Shown here one piece after another: positions 11,201 through 22,237 of a DNA stretch of 64,000 nucleotides. Positions within the stretch are counted from its first letter, which is position 1. Every line of letters starts with the position of its first letter. A program made the position numbers and the translations under genes. The DNA is from Gibbula magus (lineage: Eukaryota > Mollusca > Gastropoda > Trochida > Trochidae), in assembly GCA_936450465.1 (NCBI GenBank), contig CAKZFU010000102.1, forward strand, positions 62,001-126,000. The letters run 5' to 3'. Under the pieces are notes generated by a model. It had not been told where the DNA came from and did not search any database. It was given only the letters and a program-made list of their open reading frames with translations.

Positions 11201-14200
11201 ATGCTGTCGGTCGCATAGACGCATTCACTTTTGGAATCGGTGAGCGTCTTATCGGCAAACCGTGCCGTTATAGTCATTCCTGTAGGCCCAATTTTGGGCC
11301 AAAAGTCACTTTGGCCTAGACAACTTTTGATGGTCTCCTATGGAAGCTCACATGCTGCCGGTCGCATAGACGCATTCCCTTTTGGAATCGGTGACCGTCT
11401 TATCGGCAACCCGTGCCGTTATAGTCATGCCCAAAAATGGGCCAAAAGGTGACTTTGGCCTAGACAACTTTTGATGGTCTCCTATGGAAGCTCACATGCT
11501 GTCGGTCGCATAGACGCATTCACTTTTGGAATCGGTGACCGTCTTATCGGCAAACCGTGCCGTTATAGTCATTCCTGTAGGCCCAATTTTGGGCCAAAAG
11601 TCACTTTGGCCTAGACAACTTTTGATGGTCTCCTATGGAAGCTCACATGCTGTCGGTCGCATAGACGCATTCACTTTTGGAATCGGTGAGCGTCTTATCG
11701 GCAAACCGTGCCGTTATAGTCATTCCTGTAGGCCCAATTTTGGGCCAAAAGTCACTTTGGCCTAGACAACTTTTGATGGTCTCCTATGGAAGCTCACATG
11801 CTGCCGGTCGCATAGACGCATTCCCTTTTGGAATCGGTGACCGTCTTATCGGCAACCCGTGCCGTTATAGTCATGCCCAAAAATGGGCCAAAAGGTGACT
11901 TTGGCCTAGACAACTTTTGATGGTCTCCTATGGAAGCTCACATGCTGTCGGTCGCATAGACGCATTCACTTTTGGAATCGGTGACCGTCTTATCGGCAAA
12001 CCGTGCCGTTATAGTCATTCCTGTAGGCCCAATTTTGGGCCAAAAGTCACTTTGGCCTAGACAACTTTTGATGGTCTCCTATGGAAGCTCACATGCTGTC
12101 GGTCGCATAGACGCATTCACTTTTGGAATCGGTGAGCGTCTTATCGGCAAACCGTGCCGTTATAGTCATTCCTGTAGGCCCAATTTTGGGCCAAAAGTCA
12201 CTTTGGCCTAGACAACTTTTGATGGTCTCCTATGGAAGCTCACATGCTGCCGGTCGCATAGACGCATTCCCTTTTGGAATCGGTGACCGTCTTATCGGCA
12301 ACCCGTGCCGTTATAGTCATGCCCAAAAATGGGCCAAAAGGTGACTTTGGCCTAGACAACTTTTGATGGTCTCCTATGGAAGCTCACATGCTGTCGGTCG
12401 CATAGACGCATTCACTTTTGGAATCGGTGACCGTCTTATCGGCAAACCGTGCCGTTATATTCATTCCTGTAGGCCCAATTTTGGGCCAAAAGTCACTTTG
12501 GCCTAGACAACTTTTGATGGTCTCCTATGGAAGCTCACATGCTGTCGGTCGCATAGACGCATTCACTTTTGGAATCGGTGAGCGTCTTATCGGCAAACCG
12601 TGCCGTTATAGTCATTCCTGTAGGCCCAATTTTGGGCCAAAAGTCACTTTGGCCTAGACAACTTTTGATGGTCTCCTATGGAAGCTCACATGCTGCCGGT
12701 CGCATAGACGCATTCCCTTTTGGAATCGGTGACCGTCTTATCGGCAACCCGTGCCGTTATAGTCATGCCCAAAAATGGGCCAAAAGGTGACTTTGGCCTA
12801 GACAACTTTTGATGGTCTCCTATGGAAGCTCACATGCTGTCGGTCGCATAGACGCATTCACTTTTGGAATCGGTGACCGTCTTATCGGCAAACCGTGCCG
12901 TTATAGTCATTCCTGTAGGCCCAATTTTGGGCCAAAAGTCACTTTGGCCTAGACAACTTTTGATGGTCTCCTATGGAAGCTCACATGCTGTCGGTCGCAT
13001 AGACGCATTCACTTTTGGAATCGGTGAGCGTCTTATCGGCAAACCGTGCCGTTATAGTCATTCCTGTAGGCCCAATTTTGGGCCAAAAGTCACTTTGGCC
13101 TAGACAACTTTTGATGGTCTCCTATGGAAGCTCACATGCTGCCGGTCGCATAGACGCATTCCCTTTTGGAATCGGTGACCGTCTTATCGGCAACCCGTGC
13201 CGTTATAGTCATGCCCAAAAATGGGCCAAAAGGTGACTTTGGCCTAGACAACTTTTGATGGTCTCCTATGGAAGCTCACATGCTGTCGGTCGCATAGACG
13301 CATTCACTTTTGGAATCGGTGACCGTCTTATCGGCAAACCGTGCCGTTATAGTCATTCCTGTAGGCCCAATTTTGGGCCAAAAGTCACTTTGGCCTAGAC
13401 AACTTTTGATGGTCTCCTATGGAAGCTCACATGCTGTCGGTCGCATAGACGCATTCACTTTTGGAATCGGTGAGCGTCTTATCGGCAAACCGTGCCGTTA
13501 TAGTCATTCCTGTAGGCCCAATTTTGGGCCAAAAGTCACTTTGGCCTAGACAACTTTTGATGGTCTCCTATGGAAGCTCACATGCTGCCGGTCGCATAGA
13601 CGCATTCCCTTTTGGAATCGGTGACCGTCTTATCGGCAACCCGTGCCGTTATAGTCATGCCCAAAAATGGGCCAAAAGGTGACTTTGGCCTAGACAACTT
13701 TTGATGGTCTCCTATGGAAGCTCACATGCTGTCGGTCGCATAGACGCATTCACTTTTGGAATCGGTGACCGTCTTATCGGCAAACCGTGCCGTTATAGTC
13801 ATTCCTGTAGGCCCAATTTTGGGCCAAAAGTCACTTTGGCCTAGACAACTTTTGATGGTCTCCTATGGAAGCTCACATGCTGTCGGTCGCATAGACGCAT
13901 TCACTTTTGGAATCGGTGAGCGTCTTATCGGCAAACCGTGCCGTTATAGTCATTCCTGTAGGCCCAATTTTGGGCCAAAAGTCACTTTGGCCTAGACAAC
14001 TTTTGATGGTCTCCTATGGAAGCTCACATGCTGCCGGTCGCATAGACGCATTCCCTTTTGGAATCGGTGACCGTCTTATCGGCAACCCGTGCCGTTATAG
14101 TCATGCCCAAAAATGGGCCAAAAGGTGACTTTGGCCTAGACAACTTTTGATGGTCTCCTATGGAAGCTCACATGCTGTCGGTCGCATAGACGCATTCACT

Positions 14201-16877
14201 TTTGGAATCGGTGACCGTCTTATCGGCAAACCGTGCCGTTATAGTCATTCCTGTAGGCCCAATTTTGGGCCAAAAGTCACTTTGGCCTAGACAACTTTTG
14301 ATGGTCTCCTATGGAAGCTCACATGCTGTCGGTCGCATAGACGCATTCACTTTTGGAATCGGTGAGCGTCTTATCGGCAAACCGTGCCGTTATAGTCATT
14401 CCTGTAGGCCCAATTTTGGGCCAAAAGTCACTTTGGCCTAGACAACTTTTGATGGTCTCCTATGGAAGCTCACATGCTGCCGGTCGCATAGACGCATTCC
14501 CTTTTGGAATCGGTGACCGTCTTATCGGCAACCCGTGCCGTTATAGTCATGCCCAAAAATGGGCCAAAAGGTGACTTTGGCCTAGACAACTTTTGATGGT
14601 CTCCTATGGAAGCTCACATGCTGTCGGTCGCATAGACGCATTCACTTTTGGAATCGGTGACCGTCTTATCGGCAAACCGTGCCGTTATAGTCATTCCTGT
14701 AGGCCCAATTTTGGGCCAAAAGTCACTTTGGCCTAGACAACTTTTGATGGTCTCCTATGGAAGCTCACATGCTGTCGGTCGCATAGACGCATTCACTTTT
14801 GGAATCGGTGAGCGTCTTATCGGCAAACCGTGCCGTTATAGTCATTCCTGTAGGCCCAATTTTGGGCCAAAAGTCACTTTGGCCTAGACAACTTTTGATG
14901 GTCTCCTATGGAAGCTCACATGCTGCCGGTCGCATAGACGCATTCCCTTTTGGAATCGGTGACCGTCTTATCGGCAACCCGTGCCGTTATAGTCATGCCC
15001 AAAAATGGGCCAAAAGGTGACTTTGGCCTAGACAACTTTTGATGGTCTCCTATGGAAGCTCACATGCTGTCGGTCGCATAGACGCATTCACTTTTGGAAT
15101 CGGTGACCGTCTTATCGGCAAACCGTGCCGTTATAGTCATTCCTGTAGGCCCAATTTTGGGCCAAAAGTCACTTTGGCCTAGACAACTTTTGATGGTCTC
15201 CTATGGAAGCTCACATGCTGTCGGTCGCATAGACGCATTCACTTTTGGAATCGGTGAGCGTCTTATCGGCAAACCGTGCCGTTATAGTCATTCCTGTAGG
15301 CCCAATTTTGGGCCAAAAGTCACTTTGGCCTAGACAACTTTTGATGGTCTCCTATGGAAGCTCACATGCTGCCGGTCGCATAGACGCATTCCCTTTTGGA
15401 ATCGGTGACCGTCTTATCGGCAACCCGTGCCGTTATAGTCATGCCCAAAAATGGGCCAAAAGGTGACTTTGGCCTAGACAACTTTTGATGGTCTCCTATG
15501 GAAGCTCACATGCTGTCGGTCGCATAGACGCATTCACTTTTGGAATCGGTGACCGTCTTATCGGCAAACCGTGCCGTTATAGTCATTCCTGTAGGCCCAA
15601 TTTTGGGCCAAAAGTCACTTTGGCCTAGACAACTTTTGATGGTCTCCTATGGAAGCTCACATGCTGTCGGTCGCATAGACGCATTCACTTTTGGAATCGG
15701 TGAGCGTCTTATCGGCAAACCGTGCCGTTATAGTCATTCCTGTAGGCCCAATTTTGGGCCAAAAGTCACTTTGGCCTAGACAACTTTTGATGGTCTCCTA
15801 TGGAAGCTCACATGCTGCCGGTCGCATAGACGCATTCCCTTTTGGAATCGGTGACCGTCTTATCGGCAACCCGTGCCGTTATAGTCATGCAAAAAAATGG
15901 GCCAAAAGGTGACTTTGGCCTAGACAACTTTTGATGGTCTCCTATGGAAGCTCACATGCTGTCGGTCGCATAGACGCATTCACTTTTGGAATCGGTGACC
16001 GTCTTATCGGCAAACCGTGCCGTTATAGTCATTCCTGTAGGCCCAATTTTGGGCCAAAAGTCACTTTGGCCTAGACAACTTTTGATGGTCTCCTATGGAA
16101 GCTCACATGCTGTCGGTCGCATAGACGCATTCACTTTTGGAATCGGTGAGCGTCTTATCGGCAAACCGTGCCGTTATAGTCATTCCTGTAGGCCCAATTT
16201 TGGGCCAAAAGTCACTTTGGCCTAGACAACTTTTGATGGTCTCCTATGGAAGCTCACATGCTGCCGGTCGCATAGACGCATTCCCTTTTGGAATCGGTGA
16301 CCGTCTTATCGGCAACCCGTGCCGTTATAGTCATGCCCAAAAATGGGCCAAAAGGTGACTTTGGCCTAGACAACTTTTGATGGTCTCCTATGGAAGCTCA
16401 CATGCTGTCGGTCGCATAGACGCATTCACTTTTGGAATCGGTGACCGTCTTATCGGCAAACCGTGCCGTTATAGTCATTCCTGTAGGCCCAATTTTGGGC
16501 CAAAAGTCACTTTGGCCTAGACAACTTTTGATGGTCTCCTATGGAAGCTCACATGCTGTCGGTCGCATAGACGCATTCACTTTTGGAATCGGTGAGCGTC
16601 TTATCGGCAAACCGTGCCGTTATAGTCATTCCTGTAGGCCCAATTTTGGGCCAAAAGTCACTTTGGCCTAGACAACTTTTGATGGTCTCCTATGGAAGCT
16701 CACATGCTGCCGGTCGCATAGACGCATTCCCTTTTGGAATCGGTGACCGTCTTATCGGCAACCCGTGCCGTTATAGTCATGCCCAAAAATGGGCCAAAAG
16801 GTGACTTTGGCCTAGACAACTTTTGATGGTCTCCTATGGAAGCTCACATGCTGTCGGTCGCATAGACGCATTCACTT
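5282..16877 (+). repeat. Homogeneous block of 26 consecutive 446-bp trimers
   Basis: Trimer starts are 5282, 5728, 6174, 6620, 7066, 7512, 7960, 8407, 8852, 9297, 9743, 10189, 10635, 11080 and then every 446 bp to 16432. The block is 11,596 bp, which is 26 times 446. Trimers at 7512 and 7960 are 448 and 447 bp, and those at 8407, 8852 and 10635 are 445 bp, because of single-base indels that cancel out. Trimers at 9743 and 10635 start with GGTGAGCGTC (b-like) in place of a. From 11080 to 16.8 kb only a few substitutions are visible, such as TTATATTCAT near 12460 and CATGCAAAAAAATG near 15890. This is the most recently homogenised part of the window. Confidence 0.94.
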
Positions 16878-17171
16878 TTGGAATCGGTGACCGTCTTATC
16901 GGCAAACCGTGCCGTTATAGTCATTCCTGTAGGCCCAATTTTGGGCTAAAGTCACTTTGGCCTAGACAACTTTTGATGGTCTCCTATGGAAGCTCACATG
17001 CTGCCGGTCGCATAGACGCATTCCCTTTTGGAATCGGTGACCGTCTTATCGGCAACCCGTGCCGTTATAGTCATGCCCAAAAATGGGCCAAAAGGTGACT
17101 TTGGCCTAGACAACTTTTGATGGTCTCCTATGGAAGCTCACATGCTGTCGGTCGCATAGACGCTTTCACTT
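16432..17171 (+). repeat. 740-bp tandem duplication (trimer + 294-bp dimer), copy 1
   Basis: This copy is a trimer at 16432 followed by a dimer at 16878 that is one base short. The dimer has TTGGGCTAAAGTCAC where the norm is TTGGGCCAAAAGTCAC, so one base is missing and C is changed to T at 16947. The same lesion recurs exactly 740 bp later. Confidence 0.9.
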
Positions 17172-17911
17172 TTGGAATCGGTGACCGTCTTATCGGCAAA
17201 CCGTGCCGTTATAGTCATTCCTGTAGGCCCAATTTTGGGCCAAAAGTCACTTTGGCCTAGACAACTTTTGATGGTCTCCTATGGAAGCTCACATGCTGTC
17301 GGTCGCATAGACGCATTCACTTTTGGAATCGGTGAGCGTCTTATCGGCAAACCGTGCCGTTATAGTCATTCCTGTAGGCCCAATTTTGGGCCAAAAGTCA
17401 CTTTGGCCTAGACAACTTTTGATGGTCTCCTATGGAAGCTCACATGCTGCCGGTCGCATAGACGCATTCCCTTTTGGAATCGGTGACCGTCTTATCGGCA
17501 ACCCGTGCCGTTATAGTCATGCCCAAAAATGGGCCAAAAGGTGACTTTGGCCTAGACAACTTTTGATGGTCTCCTATGGAAGCTCACATGCTGTCGGTCG
17601 CATAGACGCATTCACTTTTGGAATCGGTGACCGTCTTATCGGCAAACCGTGCCGTTATAGTCATTCCTGTAGGCCCAATTTTGGGCTAAAGTCACTTTGG
17701 CCTAGACAACTTTTGATGGTCTCCTATGGAAGCTCACATGCTGCCGGTCGCATAGACGCATTCCCTTTTGGAATCGGTGACCGTCTTATCGGCAACCCGT
17801 GCCGTTATAGTCATGCCCAAAAATGGGCCAAAAGGTGACTTTGGCCTAGACAACTTTTGATGGTCTCCTATGGAAGCTCACATGCTGTCGGTCGCATAGA
17901 CGCATTCACTT
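17172..17911 (+). repeat. 740-bp tandem duplication, copy 2
   Basis: This copy is a trimer at 17172 and a 294-bp dimer at 17618 with the same GGGCTAAAG lesion (17687). Just before its start is a private CGCTTTCAC (near 17164). The shared lesion at offset 740 shows that a five-monomer segment was copied as one piece. Confidence 0.9.
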
Positions 17912-19249
17912 TTGGAATCGGTGACCGTCTTATCGGCAAACCGTGCCGTTATAGTCATTCCTGTAGGCCCAATTTTGGGCCAAAAGTCACTTTGGCCTAG
18001 ACAACTTTTGATGGTCTCCTATGGAAGCTCACATGCTGTCGGTCGCATAGACGCATTCACTTTTGGAATCGGTGAGCGTCTTATCGGCAAACCGTGCCGT
18101 TATAGTCATTCCTGTAGGCCCAATTTTGGGCCAAAAGTCACTTTGGCCTAGACAACTTTTGATGGTCTCCTATGGAAGCTCACATGCTGCCGGTCGCATA
18201 GACGCATTCCCTTTTGGAATCGGTGACCGTCTTATCGGCAACCCGTGCCGTTATAGTCATGCCCAAAAATGGGCCAAAAGGTGACTTTGGCCTAGACAAC
18301 TTTTGATGGTCTCCTATGGAAGCTCACATGCTGTCGGTCGCATAGACGCATTCACTTTTGGAATCGGTGACCGTCTTATCGGCAAACCGTGCCGTTATAG
18401 TCATTCCTGTAGGCCCAATTTTGGGCCAAAAGTCACTTTGGCCTAGACAACTTTTGATGGTCTCCTATGGAAGCTCACATGCTGTCGGTCGCATAGACGC
18501 ATTCACTTTTGGAATCGGTGAGCGTCTTATCGGCAAACCGTGCCGTTATAGTCATTCCTGTAGGCCCAATTTTGGGCCAAAAGTCACTTTGGCCTAGACA
18601 ACTTTTGATGGTCTCCTATGGAAGCTCACATGCTGCCGGTCGCATAGACGCATTCCCTTTTGGAATCGGTGACCGTCTTATCGGCAACCCGTGCCGTTAT
18701 AGTCATGCCCAAAAATGGGCCAAAAGGTGACTTTGGCCTAGACAACTTTTGATGGTCTCCTATGGAAGCTCACATGCTGTCGGTCGCATAGACGCATTCA
18801 CTTTTGGAATCGGTGACCGTCTTATCGGCAAACCGTGCCGTTATAGTCATTCCTGTAGGCCCAATTTTGGGCCAAAAGTCACTTTGGCCTAGACAACTTT
18901 TGATGGTCTCCTATGGAAGCTCACATGCTGTCGGTCGCATAGACGCATTCACTTTTGGAATCGGTGAGCGTCTTATCGGCAAACCGTGCCGTTATAGTCA
19001 TTCCTGTAGGCCCAATTTTGGGCCAAAAGTCACTTTGGCCTAGACAACTTTTGATGGTCTCCTATGGAAGCTCACATGCTGCCGGTCGCATAGACGCATT
19101 CCCTTTTGGAATCGGTGACCGTCTTATCGGCAACCCGTGCCCTTATAGTCATGCCCAAAAATGGGCCAAAAGGTGACTTTGGCCTAGACAACTTTTGATG
19201 GTCTCCTATGGAAGCTCACATGCTGTCGGTCGCATAGACGCATTCACTT
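17912..19249 (+). repeat. Three canonical trimers
   Basis: Trimers start at 17912, 18358 and 18804. They are close to consensus, with a private CCCTTATAG in place of CCGTTATAG near 19141. Confidence 0.92.
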
Positions 19250-20150
19250 TTGGAATCGGTGAGCGTCTTATCGGCAAACCGTGCCGTTATAGTCATTCCT
19301 GTAGGCCCAATTTTGGGCCAAAAGTCACTTTGGCCTAGACAACTTTTGATGGTCTCCTATGGAAGCTCACATGCTGCCGGTCGCATAGACGCATTCCCTT
19401 TTGGAATCGGTGACCGTCTTATCGGCAACCCGTGCCGTTATAGTCATGCCCAAAAATGGGCCAAAAGGTGACTTTGGCCTAGACAACTTTTGATGGTCTC
19501 CTATGGAAGCTCACATGCTGTCGGTCGCATAGACGCATTCACTTTTGGAATCGGTGAGCGTCTTATCGGCAAACCGTGCCGTTATAGTCATTCCTGTAGG
19601 CCCAATTTTGGGCCAAAAGTCACTTTGGCCTAGACAACTTTTGATGGTCTCCTATGGAAGCTCACATGCTGTCGGTCGCATAGACGCATTCACTTTTGGA
19701 ATCGGTGAGCGTCTTATCGGCAAACCGTGCCGTTATAGTCATTCCTGTAGGCCCAATTTTGGGCCAAAAGGTGACTTTGGCCTAGACAACTTTTGATGGT
19801 CTCCTATGGAAGCTCACATGCTGTCGGTCGCATAGACGCATTCACTTTTGGAATCGGTGACCGTCTTATCGGCAAACCGTGCCGTTATAGTCATTCCTGT
19901 AGGCCCAATTTTGGGCCAAAAGTCACTTTGGCCTAGACAACTTTTGATGGTCTCCTATGGAAGCTCACATGCTGTCGGTCGCATAGACGCATTCACTTTT
20001 GGAATCGGTGAGCGTCTTATCGGCAAACCGTGCCGTTATAGTCATTCCTGTAGGCCCAATTTTGGGCCAAAAGGTGACTTTGGCCTAGACAACTTTTGAT
20101 GGTCTCCTATGGAAGCTCACATGCTGTCGGTCGCATAGACGCATTCACTT
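19250..20150 (+). repeat. Dimer followed by two 303-bp units with a hybrid 152-bp monomer
   Basis: A b-c dimer (19250) is followed by two units of 303 bp (19545-19847 and 19848-20150). Each contains a 151-bp monomer and a 152-bp monomer (19696 and 19999). The 152-bp form keeps the TCCTGTAG block and AATTTT spacer of a/b but has the class c spacer GGTGAC, so a crossover or conversion lies in the short GGGCCAAAA stretch between them. Neither unit contains a 144-bp c monomer. The repeat of the rare form suggests duplication of the whole 303-bp unit. Confidence 0.9.
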
Positions 20151-21496
20151 TTGGAATCGGTGAGCGTCTTATCGGCAAACCGTGCCGTTATTGTCATTCC
20201 TGTAGGCCCAATTTTGGGCCAAAAGTCACTTTGGCCTAGACAACTTTTGATGGTCTCCTATGGAAGCTCACATGCTGCCGGTCGCATAGACGCATTCCCT
20301 TTTGGAATCGGTGACCGTCTTATCGGCAACCCGTGCCGTTATAGTCATGCCCAAAAATGGGCCAAAAGGTGACTTTGGCCTAGAAAACTTTTGATGGTCT
20401 CCTATGGAAGCTCACATGCTGTCGGTCGCATAGACGCATTCACTTTTGGAATCGGTGACCGTCTTATCGGCAAACCGTGCCGTTATAGTCATTCCTGTAG
20501 GCCCAATTTTGGGCCAAAAGTCACTTTGGCCTAGACAACTTTTGATGGTCTCCTATGGAAGCTCACATGCTGTCGGTCGCATAGACGCATTCACTTTTGG
20601 AATCGGTGAGCGTCTTATCGGCAAACCGTGCCGTTATAGTCATTCCTGTAGGCCCAATTTTGGGCCAAAAGTCACTTTGGCCTAGACAACTTTTGATGGT
20701 TTCCTATGGAAGCTCAAATGCTGCCGGTCGCATAGACGCATTCCCTTTTGGAATCGGTGACCGTCTTATCGGCAACCCGTGCCGTTATAGTCATGCCCAA
20801 AAATGGGCCAAAAGGTGACTTTGGCCTAGACAACTTTTGATGGTCTCCTATGGAAGCTCACATGCTGTCGGTCGCATAGACGCATTCACTTTTGGAATCG
20901 GTGACCGTCTTATCGGCAAACCGTGCCGTTATAGTCATTCCTGTAGGCCCAATTTTGGGCCAAAAGTCACTTTGGCCTAGACAACTTTTGATGGTCTCCT
21001 ATGGAAGCTCACATGCTGTCGGTCGCATAGACGCATTCACTTTTGGAATCGGTGAGCGTCTTATCGGCAAACCGTGCCGTTATAGTCATTCCTGTAGGCC
21101 CAATTTTGGGCCAAAAGTCACTTTGGCCTAGACAACTTTTGATGGTCTCCTATGGAAGCTCACATGCTGCCGGTCGCATAGACGCATTCCCTTTTGGAAT
21201 CGGTGACCGTCTTATCGGCAAACCGTGCCGTTATAGTCATTCCTGTAGGCCCAATTTTGGGCCAAAAGGTGACTTTGGCCTAGACAACTTTTGATGGTCT
21301 CCTATGGAAGCTCACATGCTGTCGGTCGCATAGACGCATTCACTTTTGGAATCGGTGACCGTCTTATCGGCAAACCGTGCCGTTATAGTCATTCCTGTAG
21401 GCCCAATTTTGGGCCAAAAGTCACTTTGGCCTAGACAACTTTTGATGGTCTCCTATGGAAGCTCACATGCTGTCGGTCGCATAGACGCATTCACTT
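20151..21496 (+). repeat. 1,346-bp segmental duplication, copy 1
   Basis: The segment holds a dimer (20151), a trimer (20446), a 454-bp trimer (20892) and one a monomer (21346). Three private variants recur exactly 1,346 bp later: GTTATTGTCAT (20192 and 21538), TAGAAAAC (20385 and 21731) and AGCTCAAATG (20717 and 22063). Confidence 0.88.
21194..21345 (+). repeat. 152-bp hybrid monomer in the class c position
   Basis: This monomer sits where c is expected but has GGCAAACCG, the TCCTGTAG block and the AATTTT spacer of a/b, ending with the class c spacer GGTGAC. It makes its trimer 454 bp long. It is the same structural hybrid as at 19696 and 19999, except for C rather than G at +14. Confidence 0.9.
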
Positions 21497-22237
21497 TTGG
21501 AATCGGTGAGCGTCTTATCGGCAAACCGTGCCGTTATTGTCATTCCTGTAGGCCCAATTTTGGGCCAAAAGTCACTTTGGCCTAGACAACTTTTGATGGT
21601 CTCCTATGGAAGCTCACATGCTGCGGGTCGCATAGACGCATTCCCTTTTGGAATCGGTGACCGTCTTATCGGCAACCCGTGCCGTTATAGTCATGCCCAA
21701 AAATGGGCCAAAAGGTGACTTTGGCCTAGAAAACTTTTGATGGTCTCCTATGGAAGCTCACATGCTGTCGGTCGCATAGACGCATTCACTTTTGGAATCG
21801 GTGACCGTCTTATCGGCAAACCGTGCCGTTATAGTCATTCCTGTAGGCCCAATTTTGGGCCAAAAGTCACTTTGGCCTAGACAACTTTTGATGGTCTCCT
21901 ATGGAAGCTCACATGCTGTCGGTCGCATAGACGCATTCACTTTTGGAATCGGTGAGCGTCTTATCGGCAAACCGTGCCGTTATAGTCATTCCTGTAGGCC
22001 CAATTTTGGGCCAAAAGTCACTTTGGCCTAGACAACTTTTGATGGTCTCCTATGGAAGCTCAAATGCTGCCGGTCGCATAGACGCATTCCCTTTTGGAAT
22101 CGGTGACCGTCTTATCGGCAACCCGTGCCGTTATAGTCATGCCCAAAAATGGGCCAAAAGGTGACTTTGGCCTAGACAACTTTTGATGGTCTCCTATGGA
22201 AGCTCACATGCTGTCGGTCGCATAGACGCATTCACTT
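21497..22237 (+). repeat. 1,346-bp segmental duplication, supported part of copy 2
   Basis: A dimer-like b-c pair (21497) and a trimer (21792) carry the three variants shared with copy 1. Beyond 22237 the match stops: the trimer at 22238 has a normal 144-bp c where copy 1 has the 152-bp hybrid. Either the duplicated piece was shorter or later conversion overwrote it. A private GCTGCGGGTCG change lies near 21624. Confidence 0.85.
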
